This document shows, piece after piece, positions 1-8,449 of a DNA stretch of 40,436 nucleotides. The notes below the pieces were generated by a model that was not told where the DNA came from, made no database searches, and worked only from the letters and a program-made list of their open reading frames with translations. The stretch spans positions 181,589 to 222,024 of the forward strand of contig CACBPP010000002.1 in assembly GCA_902541175.1 (NCBI GenBank), read 5' to 3'. The stretch's first letter is position 1; every line of letters starts with the position of its first letter. The position numbers were made by a program, and so were the translations under genes. Source of the DNA: an uncultured SAR86 cluster bacterium (lineage in GTDB: Bacteria > Pseudomonadota > Gammaproteobacteria > Magnimaribacterales > D2472).

Positions 1-42
1 TGTAATTTTCATCTTTATATTATAGATTGGTTAAAGAATTTT

Positions 43-1896
43 TTATATCGGCAAATATACAACAGTATTGGTAGAGAGAATCATTATAAATATAAAACAA
101 GTAACAATTGGTCCGAGATAGACTCTCCCCGTCATTTCGAAAAAGATTCTATTAAAATAAGGAAGAATAAACATCATTGGTACAATACCAAATAAGAGAT
201 TTACACTTAACCAATCTGTTGAATTAGAGCTCCAATAAACTTTACCTGTAGCTGCAAAAACAGAATATTGGATAATGATAATAAAAATCAATCCAAGAGA
301 ATTTGCAAAGCCTCCTATTAGTCTTGACTTCCATTCAGCTTGACCTTGAAATCTCATTGATCCATTAATTCTTAGTGAATTTGAAAAAAAGAAAATAAAA
401 AACAAAGGAAAGTACATTAGTAAAACTAATATCATTTCGGGTTGAAATACTCTGACACCCATAAACCAAAATCTATAATCAACATGAAAAAGATAATAGA
501 TTAAGAATAATATTAAGTAATATGCACTAAAAACTAATATTCCTAGAAGCACGGTTTTACCAAAATCATATAAAGAAATATTTAATCCCCATGACTCTTT
601 TTGTGTTCCGTGATGACGACCAAAAAAATGGTAAGATAATATAAAAATTATTAAGCCTATTGTTCCATTTAATGCTGCCCATAACATTACAGAATTATTC
701 ATTCTCTGAGGAAAAAACCAAGTTAGCTCTCTATTCGCAGCATCAACAAATAAAATTTTTGCAAGATCTACCATTGGTATGAATGAAATGCATGCAACAG
801 TTGCACTTATTAAAAATATAGTCCAAAAGACAACTTTCCCCTTTGTAGATTGCCTTGGTAAAGGATCAGGGGTTACTTTTATTAACGAACTAAAAAATTT
901 AAATTTAAGAAATAATCTTGTCATAGGAACTAACATCAATAGTGAGACAACCATGTTGATTAGAGTAAAGAATTCTTTAAACTGCCAAATTTGATTAGAA
1001 GAATTAATTTTATTTGGGAAACCAAACACAATATCAAAAAAGTCTAACTGGTTAGCAGTTGCCTCTTTGTTATATGGTTGAAAAGGATGCAATAGTTTTT
1101 CATTAAAGACTACTCTTAAGCTTCTGTTTTTCTTATCTCCATAGTATTTTCCAAGTTCAACTTTATCTATTTTATTTTCATCCGATAAAACATTATTAAC
1201 TACCCGTAAAGATTCTGGCGCAATTTCCATATTTCCTGCATCCCAGCCCTTAAGCTCATTTCTGAAAGCTCCCTCATCATAGAGAGCATAACTAATTCCC
1301 ATATTTGATCTTGAATCTTTTAGAATTTCATCTCTTAAAGTTAAAACGTAGCCAGAAACATAAACAGAATGAAGTTTGCTTGCTTGTTCATTTCTTATTG
1401 CTTCTTTACCAAAATAGTCAGCACCTCTAATAGCAGCATTTCCTCCCATAGAATGTCCTGTAGAACCTATTTTATCAACATTAACAAAAGGAAAATTCCC
1501 TTTATATGCGAAGTCTACAAGTGCAAACATTCCATAACCTTGTGTGGTTGCTGCAATTCTACTAGTTGAAGATGAAGACATTCCTTGTGCGTATGGATCT
1601 ATCAAAGCTATTGCAATACCTCTTCTTGATAGCTCAATAGCAATATTTGAAAGAGCTTCTTTTGATCTTTGAAACCCTGGAACAACTATTATAAAGGGGA
1701 CTTTGTTTTCACTATTTGATAATTTAGGCTTGTATAAGTCATACACTAAAGTTTGACCATCATCTGTTTTAAGTTGTTTTAATTCAATTGAAACTTTACC
1801 AAAACCTGATTGTATAAATGAAGCAAGAAAGCTTGAAACAAAAATAATTGTTAGACAAATAAAGAAAAACTTATTTGTTTTTATATACTTAATCAT
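43..1896 (-). CDS. Membrane-anchored alpha/beta hydrolase with C-terminal multi-pass domain
   Basis: 617 residues. A hydrophobic segment at about 12-30 is followed by an alpha/beta hydrolase domain (about 40-290). The oxyanion-side strand reads FIIVVPGF near 69-76, and the nucleophile elbow is GHSMGG at 147-152 with Ser149 as likely nucleophile. I could not place the acid and histidine of the triad; a candidate His lies in LLHPFQPYN near 270. From about 310 to the end there are roughly eight hydrophobic helices. The hydrolase domain is probably on the periplasmic side of the inner membrane if the first segment is an uncleaved anchor. Substrate unknown; esterase, lipase or peptidase are all possible. 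It stands divergent from the tRNA-Arg gene. No strong Shine-Dalgarno precedes the ATG. The fold call is firm; the function is not. Confidence 0.75.
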   Translation of the reverse strand: MIKYIKTNKFFFICLTIIFVSSFLASFIQSGFGKVSIELKQLKTDDGQTLVYDLYKPKLSNSENKVPFIIVVPGFQRSKEALSNIAIELSRRGIAIALIDPYAQGMSSSSTSRIAATTQGYGMFALVDFAYKGNFPFVNVDKIGSTGHSMGGNAAIRGADYFGKEAIRNEQASKLHSVYVSGYVLTLRDEILKDSRSNMGISYALYDEGAFRNELKGWDAGNMEIAPESLRVVNNVLSDENKIDKVELGKYYGDKKNRSLRVVFNEKLLHPFQPYNKEATANQLDFFDIVFGFPNKINSSNQIWQFKEFFTLINMVVSLLMLVPMTRLFLKFKFFSSLIKVTPDPLPRQSTKGKVVFWTIFLISATVACISFIPMVDLAKILFVDAANRELTWFFPQRMNNSVMLWAALNGTIGLIIFILSYHFFGRHHGTQKESWGLNISLYDFGKTVLLGILVFSAYYLILFLIYYLFHVDYRFWFMGVRVFQPEMILVLLMYFPLFFIFFFSNSLRINGSMRFQGQAEWKSRLIGGFANSLGLIFIIIIQYSVFAATGKVYWSSNSTDWLSVNLLFGIVPMMFILPYFNRIFFEMTGRVYLGPIVTCFIFIMILSTNTVVYLPI

Positions 1897-1913
1897 AACG
1901 AAATTATTCTAAT

Positions 1914-1988
1914 GCCTTCTTAGTTAAATGGATATAACAAATCCCTCCTAAGGATTAGTTGCAGGTTCGATTCCTGCAGAGGGCACCA
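1914..1988 (+). tRNA. tRNA-Arg (anticodon CCT)
   Basis: A full cloverleaf can be drawn. The acceptor GCCTTCT pairs with AGAGGGC, with one T-G pair. The anticodon loop CTCCTAA gives anticodon CCT, reading AGG. The T arm is CAGGT-TCGATTC-CTG-like. CCA is encoded at 1986-1988. A strong hairpin follows directly. Confidence 0.95.
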
Positions 1989-2018
1989 AAATAAAGCTGA
2001 CAAGTGCCAGCTTTATTT
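1989..2018. terminator. Bidirectional hairpin terminator
   Basis: An 11-bp perfect stem (1989-1999 with 2008-2018, core AATAAAGCTG/CAGCTTTATT) with an 8-base loop begins at the base after the tRNA CCA end. It also lies just past the stop of the minus-strand gene ending at 2036. The A/T-rich stem base gives short T-runs on both sides, so it can serve the tRNA on the plus strand and the exported-protein operon on the minus strand. Confidence 0.7.
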
Positions 2019-2035
2019 ATTGTACTTAATTCATT

Positions 2036-2806
2036 TTAATCTAAATTATCAAACAGAAGCTCGTTATAGAAACTATTTGATGGTGCGCATTCCACTAGGT
2101 CATTATAGCCTGACTCTATATCAGGATGTTTTTCAACAAAATCACCATAATTATTTGCCATATTCCCTCTTTCCTCAAAAGAATGCCAAAAAATCATATC
2201 TACAAAGTCATAAGGATAGTCAGGATCAAATCCTAAATAGGGAGAAAAGGTTCCTCTAGACCAACCTGTAAATCCAAACTTAGTCATTAATTTTCCATCC
2301 TCTTCCATATACTTATGAACATCTTCTATTGAGACACCTTCTTTAAGAGAGCATCCAGAAAATTGAACTGGTTTTCTATTATCAGGATCGGACATATCTT
2401 TTGTATTAGATATGACGCCCGTATGAAATGCCGCTATTCTGGATTTACATTCGCTTGCAGATTCACTCGAAGAATCCTCATCCATTGTTGTAAAAGATTC
2501 ATCATAATCATTTAAATAGGATCCCCATTCGTCATACATAGCTTTTCCATCAGGCCATGAACCCCATAAAATGTAATCGTAATCAACTTGTCCAGCATGG
2601 ATAGGAACTAACATACTCTGTATGTATTTTGTTCCTGCCTGTTTTGAAAACTTTCCGTACTCTTTGGCTTGATCAGCAGCATCTTTTAATGTCATGCCAT
2701 CATTTAAATCACAATATATAAATTCTGATCTCATTTCATAATCAGCAGCATTAACTGATACAGAAATAGCTGAAACAAATAATATTGATACAAGTATTTT
2801 TTTCAT
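2036..2806 (-). CDS. Exported protein with two tandem related domains, function unknown
   Basis: 256 residues with a clear signal peptide: MKK, a hydrophobic core, and predicted cleavage after VNA near residue 20. The mature part appears to be a duplication. The first copy (about 25-110) has Phe-Ile-Tyr-Cys-Asp-Leu, an acidic helix ending YGKF, then a tyrosine/aspartate strand, WGSW, and a tryptophan/tyrosine-rich helix. The second copy (about 145-235) repeats Phe-Ser-Gly-Cys-Ser-Leu, DGKL, YPYDF, FWHSF and a similar helix. This pattern resembles ferredoxin-like dabb/ABM domains, but I do not recognise a named family. An AGGA Shine-Dalgarno sits about 7 bases before the ATG. It follows the next exported gene by 3 bases and is surely cotranscribed with it; the hairpin at 1989-2018 ends the unit. 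Confidence 0.7.
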   Translation of the reverse strand: MKKILVSILFVSAISVSVNAADYEMRSEFIYCDLNDGMTLKDAADQAKEYGKFSKQAGTKYIQSMLVPIHAGQVDYDYILWGSWPDGKAMYDEWGSYLNDYDESFTTMDEDSSSESASECKSRIAAFHTGVISNTKDMSDPDNRKPVQFSGCSLKEGVSIEDVHKYMEEDGKLMTKFGFTGWSRGTFSPYLGFDPDYPYDFVDMIFWHSFEERGNMANNYGDFVEKHPDIESGYNDLVECAPSNSFYNELLFDNLD

Positions 2807-2809
2807 AAT

Positions 2810-3304
2810 TTAATCCTCAAAATCTGCAGCAACTGTCTGATGAGTTCCGCCATAAGATGCTGAAGAAAAATGCATTGTTTTTGCTACCCAATCACCTTTT
2901 TCACTGACCCATACCCCTGTAACTCTGGTTCTATAAGGTTTCATTCCACCATTCCCGTCAGGAACAACACCTTCAGCATAATACCTGACGTATACTGCAC
3001 CATCATTAAGTTGATATGCCTCAGGCGCATGAACGTTAATTATTCCAGTACCACTAACATTTTGATCTTCCCAATCTTGGGCAGTTTGTGTATTTTTTGG
3101 TTTATGGAAGCTACCATCAGAGTTTGTATTCAACATACCCGATGCACTACTCATTGCAACAACTTTGTCCCAGTCAGCAGAATTTCTTGCATCCCAATAT
3201 TCTGATATTTTTGATAAAACTTCTTTTTCTGATGAAGAATGATCATCCGCAAAAATTAAACCAGTAGAAAAAATAATAAACGTTGTTAATATATAATTTT
3301 TCAT
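2810..3304 (-). CDS. Exported SnoaL/DUF4440-like (NTF2-fold) protein
   Basis: 164 residues with an N-terminal signal peptide of about 19 residues ending LIFA-DD. The mature part has the NTF2/SnoaL layout: an N-terminal helix with EYWDARNSADWDKVV (the usual start of a DUF4440-type domain), a central segment, then strands VYVRYYAEG, TRVTGVWVSEKGDWVAKTMHFS. Such domains bind or turn over small molecules, but no catalytic set is obvious here. It is the first gene of a two-gene minus-strand operon with the duplicated exported protein, and a strong AGGAGAG ribosome site precedes the ATG. Both products are exported, so they may act together in the periplasm; that is inference. Confidence 0.65.
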   Translation of the reverse strand: MKNYILTTFIIFSTGLIFADDHSSSEKEVLSKISEYWDARNSADWDKVVAMSSASGMLNTNSDGSFHKPKNTQTAQDWEDQNVSGTGIINVHAPEAYQLNDGAVYVRYYAEGVVPDGNGGMKPYRTRVTGVWVSEKGDWVAKTMHFSSASYGGTHQTVAADFED

Positions 3305-3398
3305 TTCTCTCTCCTATGATTAACAAATAAATGATTTTAAATAATACATTATTAAAAGAAATAATTGTTATAGAGAAGGTATAAATTTTTGATATATT

Positions 3399-3998
3399 TT
3401 ATGGCACAAGCCAAGAAGAACTATAACCATCATCCCATCTGTGAATAGCTCTTCTATGTCCAGAACTTTTTAGATATAAAAATTCAAGTGAATAAAAATT
3501 GAATACTAAAACTGAAAAATTTTTATAACCTTCCTCAACTTCAAAGTCTTTAATATCGTAATCTTCAGGATTTGTAATTTCTTTTGAGGATCCTCCTTTA
3601 ACTGAATAACATTTTTTTGATCTTAATGTGGATTGATTCCAGGCCGATTTTGTTATTTCATCATCATAATGAGTAGATATGTTTCCCTGTAATTTAATTT
3701 GTATTTTTAACTCAGGATCATAACCTATAACCGAAGCAGTTGATATTTCATTGAAATGATTTATTTTGGCAGCGCGATGATCAGTATGAAATCTCATTTT
3801 ACGATCTTTATGACAAAATTCTCTAAGCACCATGACTCTTGATGTTATTTTATTATTATAAAGCGAGGAAACAACAGGAGTATGAAATAATGTTTTGGCA
3901 TCATCAACTGCAGCTGTTAAGATCTTTTCTGCACTTTCAAGCGTTTCTTCCAAAGTAGAATAAACTTCAGGTAAGTTAAATTTGGTTTGATTTGTCAT
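3399..3998 (-). CDS. Pyridoxamine 5'-phosphate oxidase-like flavoprotein
   Basis: 199 residues from the ATG at 3998, which overlaps the cysS stop as TAATG; a GTG 15 bases upstream would add five residues, but the coupled ATG is preferred. The sequence has the split-barrel FMN-binding pattern of the PNPOx-like group: SRVMVLREF near residue 50, RFHTDHRAAKI near 72-82, and a tryptophan-rich C-terminus with HRRAIHRW. True PdxH carries similar phosphate-binding residues, so either a PdxH-type oxidase or a related FMN enzyme is possible. It is the last gene of the folE-maf-cysS operon. Confidence 0.65.
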   Translation of the reverse strand: MTNQTKFNLPEVYSTLEETLESAEKILTAAVDDAKTLFHTPVVSSLYNNKITSRVMVLREFCHKDRKMRFHTDHRAAKINHFNEISTASVIGYDPELKIQIKLQGNISTHYDDEITKSAWNQSTLRSKKCYSVKGGSSKEITNPEDYDIKDFEVEEGYKNFSVLVFNFYSLEFLYLKSSGHRRAIHRWDDGYSSSWLVP

Positions 3999-5377
3999 TA
4001 TTTGAGTTTCCACTCAGTCCCGTCACTAGAATCATTTATTTCAACTCCCAGCTCAAGTAATTTATCTCTGATGGCATCAGCTGTCTCAAAATCTTTATTA
4101 TTTTTTGCTTCCGATCTTTTTAAGACCATATCATTAATTTTATTTTTAAATTCTTCAGAAATCTCGTTAAAAGTTTCATCTTCTAAAATTCCTAAGACTG
4201 AGCTAATTAAGCTAAGTCTGCTTTTTATGTTCTCTTTTTTACTATCAGAGGAATTGTATTCTTTTACAATGTTATTTAACTCTGTTATCAATCCAGGAGT
4301 ATTCAGATCATCCATTAGAATTGATATAGCATCTAAATTATTTTCATTTTTATCAGAAATAGTTACGTTATCTAAGTCATCCTTAATTTCATATAACTTA
4401 TTAATTAATTTATTTGCTTGGTGAATAACTTTTTCATTCCAATCTAGTCCTTGTCTATAATGTGAAGACAATAAAGCAAGTCTTATTACTTCACCGTGAT
4501 AATTTTCAGCTAAATCTTTTACTAAAATTATATTTCCTAAAGATTTAGCCATTTTTTCACCATTAATTGTTACAAAACCGTTATGCATCCAATACTTTGC
4601 ATAAGAATCAGGCTCATCGATACTCGCAGATGTGCAACAACTTTGAGCAATTTCATTTTCATGATGAGGAAAGATAAGATCACGTCCACCTCCGTGGATA
4701 TCAAATGGAAGTCCTAAAGTTTTTTTAGACATTGCCGAGCACTCAGTGTGCCAGCCAGGCCTTCCAATTCCCCAAGGCGATTCCCAACCAGGCTGCTCAT
4801 CAGTACTAGGTTTCCATAATACGAAGTCAGCAGGATCTTTCTTGAAAGGTGCGACTTCTACCCTGCTTCCAGCAATTTGCTCATCCCTGTTTCTTTTCGA
4901 AAGCTTTCCATAATTTTGATATGTTGGTACGTGAAAAAGTACATGCCCTTCTTTTTCATAAGCAAAATCCTTTTCAATTAACTCACCTATGAGTTCAATC
5001 ATTTCTGGTATGTACTCAGTAGCTTTTGGTTGAATGTCGGGAGCTAAAACATTGAGTTTTAACATATCATCATTATAAATCTTCGTGTATTTTTCAGTGA
5101 TAGATGTTATCTCAACATTTTGTTCGTTAGCAGCTTCTATGATTTTATCGTCAATATCAGTAATGTTGGATACGTATGTGACCTTTGGATAAATTACTCT
5201 TAGAGTTCTAACTAAAGTATCAAAGACTACAGCCATTCTAGCATTACCAATATGTGCATAGTTATATACGGTTGGTCCACATGCGTAAATTTTTATATGT
5301 TTTGGATCAATTGCCTCTAATCTTTCTTTGTTCCCGCTTAAAGTATTAAACAATTGAAATGGTTGTTCGCTGCTCAT
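3998..5377 (-). CDS. cysS: Cysteinyl-tRNA synthetase
   Basis: 459 residues, the usual length. It charges tRNA-Cys with cysteine in the cytoplasm. The class I signatures are present: HIGN at 42-45 in the CGPTVYNYAHIGN block, and KMAKS at 275-279 in place of KMSKS, a common variant. The zinc ligands are visible: Cys33, Cys213 (WHTECS), the HHEN histidines near 238-239, and a Cys near 247. The C-terminal helical domain has DALRS-like helices and a charged end. It starts 3 bases after maf stops and its stop overlaps the next start, so it sits inside a tight minus-strand operon. Confidence 0.97.
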   Translation of the reverse strand: MSSEQPFQLFNTLSGNKERLEAIDPKHIKIYACGPTVYNYAHIGNARMAVVFDTLVRTLRVIYPKVTYVSNITDIDDKIIEAANEQNVEITSITEKYTKIYNDDMLKLNVLAPDIQPKATEYIPEMIELIGELIEKDFAYEKEGHVLFHVPTYQNYGKLSKRNRDEQIAGSRVEVAPFKKDPADFVLWKPSTDEQPGWESPWGIGRPGWHTECSAMSKKTLGLPFDIHGGGRDLIFPHHENEIAQSCCTSASIDEPDSYAKYWMHNGFVTINGEKMAKSLGNIILVKDLAENYHGEVIRLALLSSHYRQGLDWNEKVIHQANKLINKLYEIKDDLDNVTISDKNENNLDAISILMDDLNTPGLITELNNIVKEYNSSDSKKENIKSRLSLISSVLGILEDETFNEISEEFKNKINDMVLKRSEAKNNKDFETADAIRDKLLELGVEINDSSDGTEWKLK

Positions 5378-5380
5378 AAT

Positions 5381-6004
5381 TTATTCTAAATCAATTATCT
5401 TTAAATCTCTTAATGCATTTAACAAAGGTAATAATGGCATTCCTCTTACTGTATGTGATGAACCATTTACATAAGAAAAAAGATTACATCCTAATGATTC
5501 AAATTTGTATGCTCCTGCAGCATTAATTGGATTCTCAATATCAACATAATTAACAATTTCTTTTTCACTTAAATCATGCATCTTTAATTCAACTGTTTCT
5601 GAATAGTCCCATAAGCATTCATTATTTTTATATATACATACTCCACTGTGTTGAAAATGTTTTTGATTAGCTAAAAGTTTCAGACTCTCTATGGCTTTAT
5701 CTTTAGATCCAGGTTTATGAAGAAGAGTATTGTCTAGAGCACACATTTGATCTCCACCAATTACAATAGAATCAGGATTTTGCTGACTTACCGGCTCTGC
5801 TTTTGCTTTAGCAAGATGAACAACCTGCTCGCTATATGGAAGAGATGATATTTTATTTTTAATAAGATCTTCGTCGGTTGGTGAAATTATGACATCAAAA
5901 ACGATTCCAGCTTCTTCAAGCATCAGCTTTCTACTTTCTGAACCTGAAGCGAGAATAATAGAAACTTTTGGCTTGATACTGGAAGAATCCAGAGATCTAG
6001 TCAT
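5381..6004 (-). CDS. Maf/YceF family nucleoside triphosphate pyrophosphatase
   Basis: 207 residues. Maf proteins hydrolyse non-canonical or modified nucleoside triphosphates to monophosphates, which keeps the pool clean. The N-terminal signature is ILASGSESRKLMLEEAG near residues 17-33. The catalytic region is VIGGDQMCALDN near 81-92, with the key Asp, followed by LHKPGSKDKA. The Gly-Asp-Gln form is closer to the YceF (7-methyl-GTP) subgroup than to the Ala-Asp-Thr of YhdE (dTTP/UTP); that subgroup call is tentative. It begins one base after the folE stop, so it is translationally linked to it. Confidence 0.85.
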   Translation of the reverse strand: MTRSLDSSSIKPKVSIILASGSESRKLMLEEAGIVFDVIISPTDEDLIKNKISSLPYSEQVVHLAKAKAEPVSQQNPDSIVIGGDQMCALDNTLLHKPGSKDKAIESLKLLANQKHFQHSGVCIYKNNECLWDYSETVELKMHDLSEKEIVNYVDIENPINAAGAYKFESLGCNLFSYVNGSSHTVRGMPLLPLLNALRDLKIIDLE

Positions 6005-6649
6005 TTAGTACTTTTTAGGTGAGTGAATGAGACTTATAAATTCTTCTCTAGCTTTATTATCTGATCTAAAAGTACCCAACATCCTAGAAGTGATTGTGCT
6101 CGACTCAGTTTTATGAACACCTCTTGTGCTCATGCATTGGTGATTAGCATCTATTACAACTGCAACACCTTTAGGCTGAAGAACTTTATCAATGGTATCT
6201 GCAATCTGTGCAGTCATAGTTTCCTGAGTCTGAAGTCTTTTTCCAAATAGATCTACTAATCTAGCTAATTTACTAATTCCAACAACTCTTTTTCTTGGAA
6301 TATATCCGATGTGAGCAACTCCAACAATTGGTACCATATGATGTTCGCAATGTGACTCAACTCTTATATTTCTAACAATTACTGCATCATCATAGCCTTC
6401 TACTTCTTCAAAAGTTCTACTCAAAATTTCTTCAGGATCTTCCTCGTAACCAGAGAAAAATTCTTTATACGCTTTAACAACTCTTTTGGGTGTATCAACA
6501 AGACCCTCTCTTTCAGGATCGTCACCAGCCCAAAGAATTAATGTTCTTACTGCTTCAAGCGCCTCTTTCTCAAGAGAACTCTTAGAAATTTCATCAGTAA
6601 TGGTTTTTACAGCTTTTAAAGCTTCATCTTTTGATACTTTTTTACTCAT
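6005..6649 (-). CDS. folE: GTP cyclohydrolase I
   Basis: 214 residues. It converts GTP to dihydroneopterin triphosphate, the first step of tetrahydrofolate synthesis. The zinc and active-site block SHCEHHMVPIVGVAHIGYIP is intact, as are the GISKLARLVDLF segment and the C-terminal HQCMSTRGV with the second zinc cysteine. It is the first gene of the operon folE-maf-cysS-PNPOx-like. A 45-base AT-rich gap separates it from the upstream membrane gene and should hold the operon promoter; TATAAA on the minus strand inside that gap is a possible -10. Confidence 0.96.
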   Translation of the reverse strand: MSKKVSKDEALKAVKTITDEISKSSLEKEALEAVRTLILWAGDDPEREGLVDTPKRVVKAYKEFFSGYEEDPEEILSRTFEEVEGYDDAVIVRNIRVESHCEHHMVPIVGVAHIGYIPRKRVVGISKLARLVDLFGKRLQTQETMTAQIADTIDKVLQPKGVAVVIDANHQCMSTRGVHKTESSTITSRMLGTFRSDNKAREEFISLIHSPKKY

Positions 6650-6694
6650 TTTTTATTCCAATAATGTTAAAAACGCCTATTTTATAGTATTTTT

Positions 6695-8407
6695 CTAAAA
6701 ATTAAACCAACCATTTGCATCATACTCAATCCCAGTTGATACAAATCCTTGAACTGCAAACAAACATCCAGTTAATACAAGACCTAAAACTGACCCAATG
6801 ACACCATTATTTGCAGCATATCCCAATATCGTTGTTGGTTTATATATTAACTCTTTATAGTTTATAGATTCATCAACTTGCTCTAAAAGTGCCTTTGCGC
6901 TTGTAAGATCTGTAATTCTCTCTTTATCACCATTTTGAAGCTTTAATTCCCATATCTCCTCTTCAATAATGAATATTTCGTTTCTAATAAAATCTCTATG
7001 TTCTGCGCTAAGTGATTGAAGCTTGATCGCTTTATAAATTGCGTACAAGCTAATCGATGAAACAAAAAATATTACGACGCATATTAGATACATAGTGGAT
7101 ATGTGATGTCTCAACTCTGTCCAAACAATCAAATTTAAGATAGCAACGCAAAATAAAGAATAAAATATTAATATTGAGGTATAACTTTGGATACGTAAAT
7201 AAAAAGCTTCTCCGAAAGATCGAAGTACTTTTCTCATATTCATCCAACTAAATACATTTAATCTTTTCTGTAAATCTACATAAATGTTTTCTGACTCAGA
7301 AGTAGATCTAAACATATTTTTAAAACTTAAGCCTGGAAATGCAACCAAGTCACCCAATTTTTTCGAACACCTATATCTTCTTTCATAGTCAATAGAGCAT
7401 ACAAGTCCAAACATGATTAGTTGAAAACCGTTCAGTAATCCAATAAAGGTAGCAACAGATATAATTTTTTCGTTAAGTGTCATTCCAAATAATGGAGTGC
7501 CATATAAAAACTTAACCAAAAATGGAGTAAGAGATAGAGATAGAACAGTTATGAGTAAAATAGTCCTAAAGTTTTTCATAGTAGGACTGCTATAAACAGA
7601 TTTAATTATATTAAATAGAATAAAACCAGATGCAACTTCATTTTTTGATGAAACACTAGTTTTTGCTGGAAAAAGATCACTTGAGTCTTCCTCTAAGAAT
7701 TTTTTTTCAGCATCTTCATCAACCTCTAAAGGAATTCCTTGTAAACAAATGTCATTTTCATCCATTGCTACTGTTAACTCATCTTCAATTAATCCTGGGA
7801 AGAGCCATGGTTGAAGCCAGCCTTGTCCTACTAGACGTCTATTGGTTTTATTTCTATCCCAGTCAGGAGCTGGCAAGCAAAGCCTTTCATTGTCTTCAGG
7901 CCTAAAATATCCATATTTTGTTGAGATAATTAGTCTTCGCATAAACAACAATAAGTAAGCAAGGATCATATGAAATGGATCAATATTTAATATTAAAGAA
8001 CTCTCGCTGAACAAAGCAAGATAAAGTCCAATATTCATAAGCCATGATCCTGGGTAGACAATGCACCACATTTGAATAATTTCGCCAATAGAATGATGTT
8101 TTGGCGAAACAGCTATTAACATCCTATTCTGACTTACATGCCAAGCTCTGCTTAATGATTTTTCAAGGAACAATGCAGCAATTGGTGAAAAAATAATAGG
8201 AGGAAGATTTTCATATATCATCGTTTTCCAAAAATCTTTCCATGAAAATTTAACTGGTGAATGATATTCAGAAGCTTTAGCATCTCTTGAGGCGCTTCTT
8301 AACTTTGCCGCTTCATAAGACGAATTTATACCTGAGATAAATTTTTCATCCTTCTCATTAGTAGGGATTCTTAAACTCAAATAGGATTCGTTAGTTTGTT
8401 CAGTCAT
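6695..8407 (-). CDS. Multi-pass membrane protein, unrecognised
   Basis: 570 residues; I do not recognise the family. A charged N-terminal tail of about 75 residues is followed by a hydrophobic segment near 85-100, two more near 130-165, then a soluble acidic loop (about 175-275, with several EDE/DED runs). A central pair lies near 285-345, another pair near 410-460, a charged coiled-coil-like stretch (about 465-520), and a final hydrophobic hairpin near 525-560 (glycine-rich, VIGSVLGLVLTGCLF). No catalytic motif is visible. It stands head-to-head with the metallo-hydrolase gene across only 42 bases, so the two probably share a control region. Confidence 0.75.
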   Translation of the reverse strand: MTEQTNESYLSLRIPTNEKDEKFISGINSSYEAAKLRSASRDAKASEYHSPVKFSWKDFWKTMIYENLPPIIFSPIAALFLEKSLSRAWHVSQNRMLIAVSPKHHSIGEIIQMWCIVYPGSWLMNIGLYLALFSESSLILNIDPFHMILAYLLLFMRRLIISTKYGYFRPEDNERLCLPAPDWDRNKTNRRLVGQGWLQPWLFPGLIEDELTVAMDENDICLQGIPLEVDEDAEKKFLEEDSSDLFPAKTSVSSKNEVASGFILFNIIKSVYSSPTMKNFRTILLITVLSLSLTPFLVKFLYGTPLFGMTLNEKIISVATFIGLLNGFQLIMFGLVCSIDYERRYRCSKKLGDLVAFPGLSFKNMFRSTSESENIYVDLQKRLNVFSWMNMRKVLRSFGEAFYLRIQSYTSILIFYSLFCVAILNLIVWTELRHHISTMYLICVVIFFVSSISLYAIYKAIKLQSLSAEHRDFIRNEIFIIEEEIWELKLQNGDKERITDLTSAKALLEQVDESINYKELIYKPTTILGYAANNGVIGSVLGLVLTGCLFAVQGFVSTGIEYDANGWFNF

Positions 8408-8449
8408 AATATATTTACAATTATATTTTTTAATATATTGTAAATCATT
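8408..8449. promoter_or_regulatory. Symmetric divergent promoter/operator region
   Basis: The entire 42-base gap between two divergent start codons contains a 9-bp inverted repeat, ATTTACAAT at 8413-8421 and ATTGTAAAT at 8437-8445, spaced by 15 A/T bases. Each arm carries TTTACA in one orientation, a fair -35. TATAAT on the minus strand (8420-8425) and TATATT on the plus strand (8434-8439) are possible -10 boxes. Transcripts started from these would have leaders of only about 4-6 bases, and neither ATG has a Shine-Dalgarno. Whether the repeat is a regulator site or two overlapping promoters cannot be told from sequence alone. Confidence 0.5.

Noticed and set aside
1-42. A possible minus-strand gene start (ATG at 12-10) or a plus-strand gene end (TAG at 23-25) at the left edge.
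   Set aside because: Too few bases are inside the window to support either; no ribosome site or family signal can be judged.
1861-1913. Promoter for tRNA-Arg (TATACT at 1884-1889).
   Set aside because: No acceptable -35 at 16-18 bases; too weak in such AT-rich sequence to list as a feature.
6655-6700. Partly palindromic AT-rich sequence (CTATTTTATAG flanked by A- and T-runs) before folE, as a terminator.
   Set aside because: The stem is short, interrupted and almost all A/T; it more likely contains the folE promoter.
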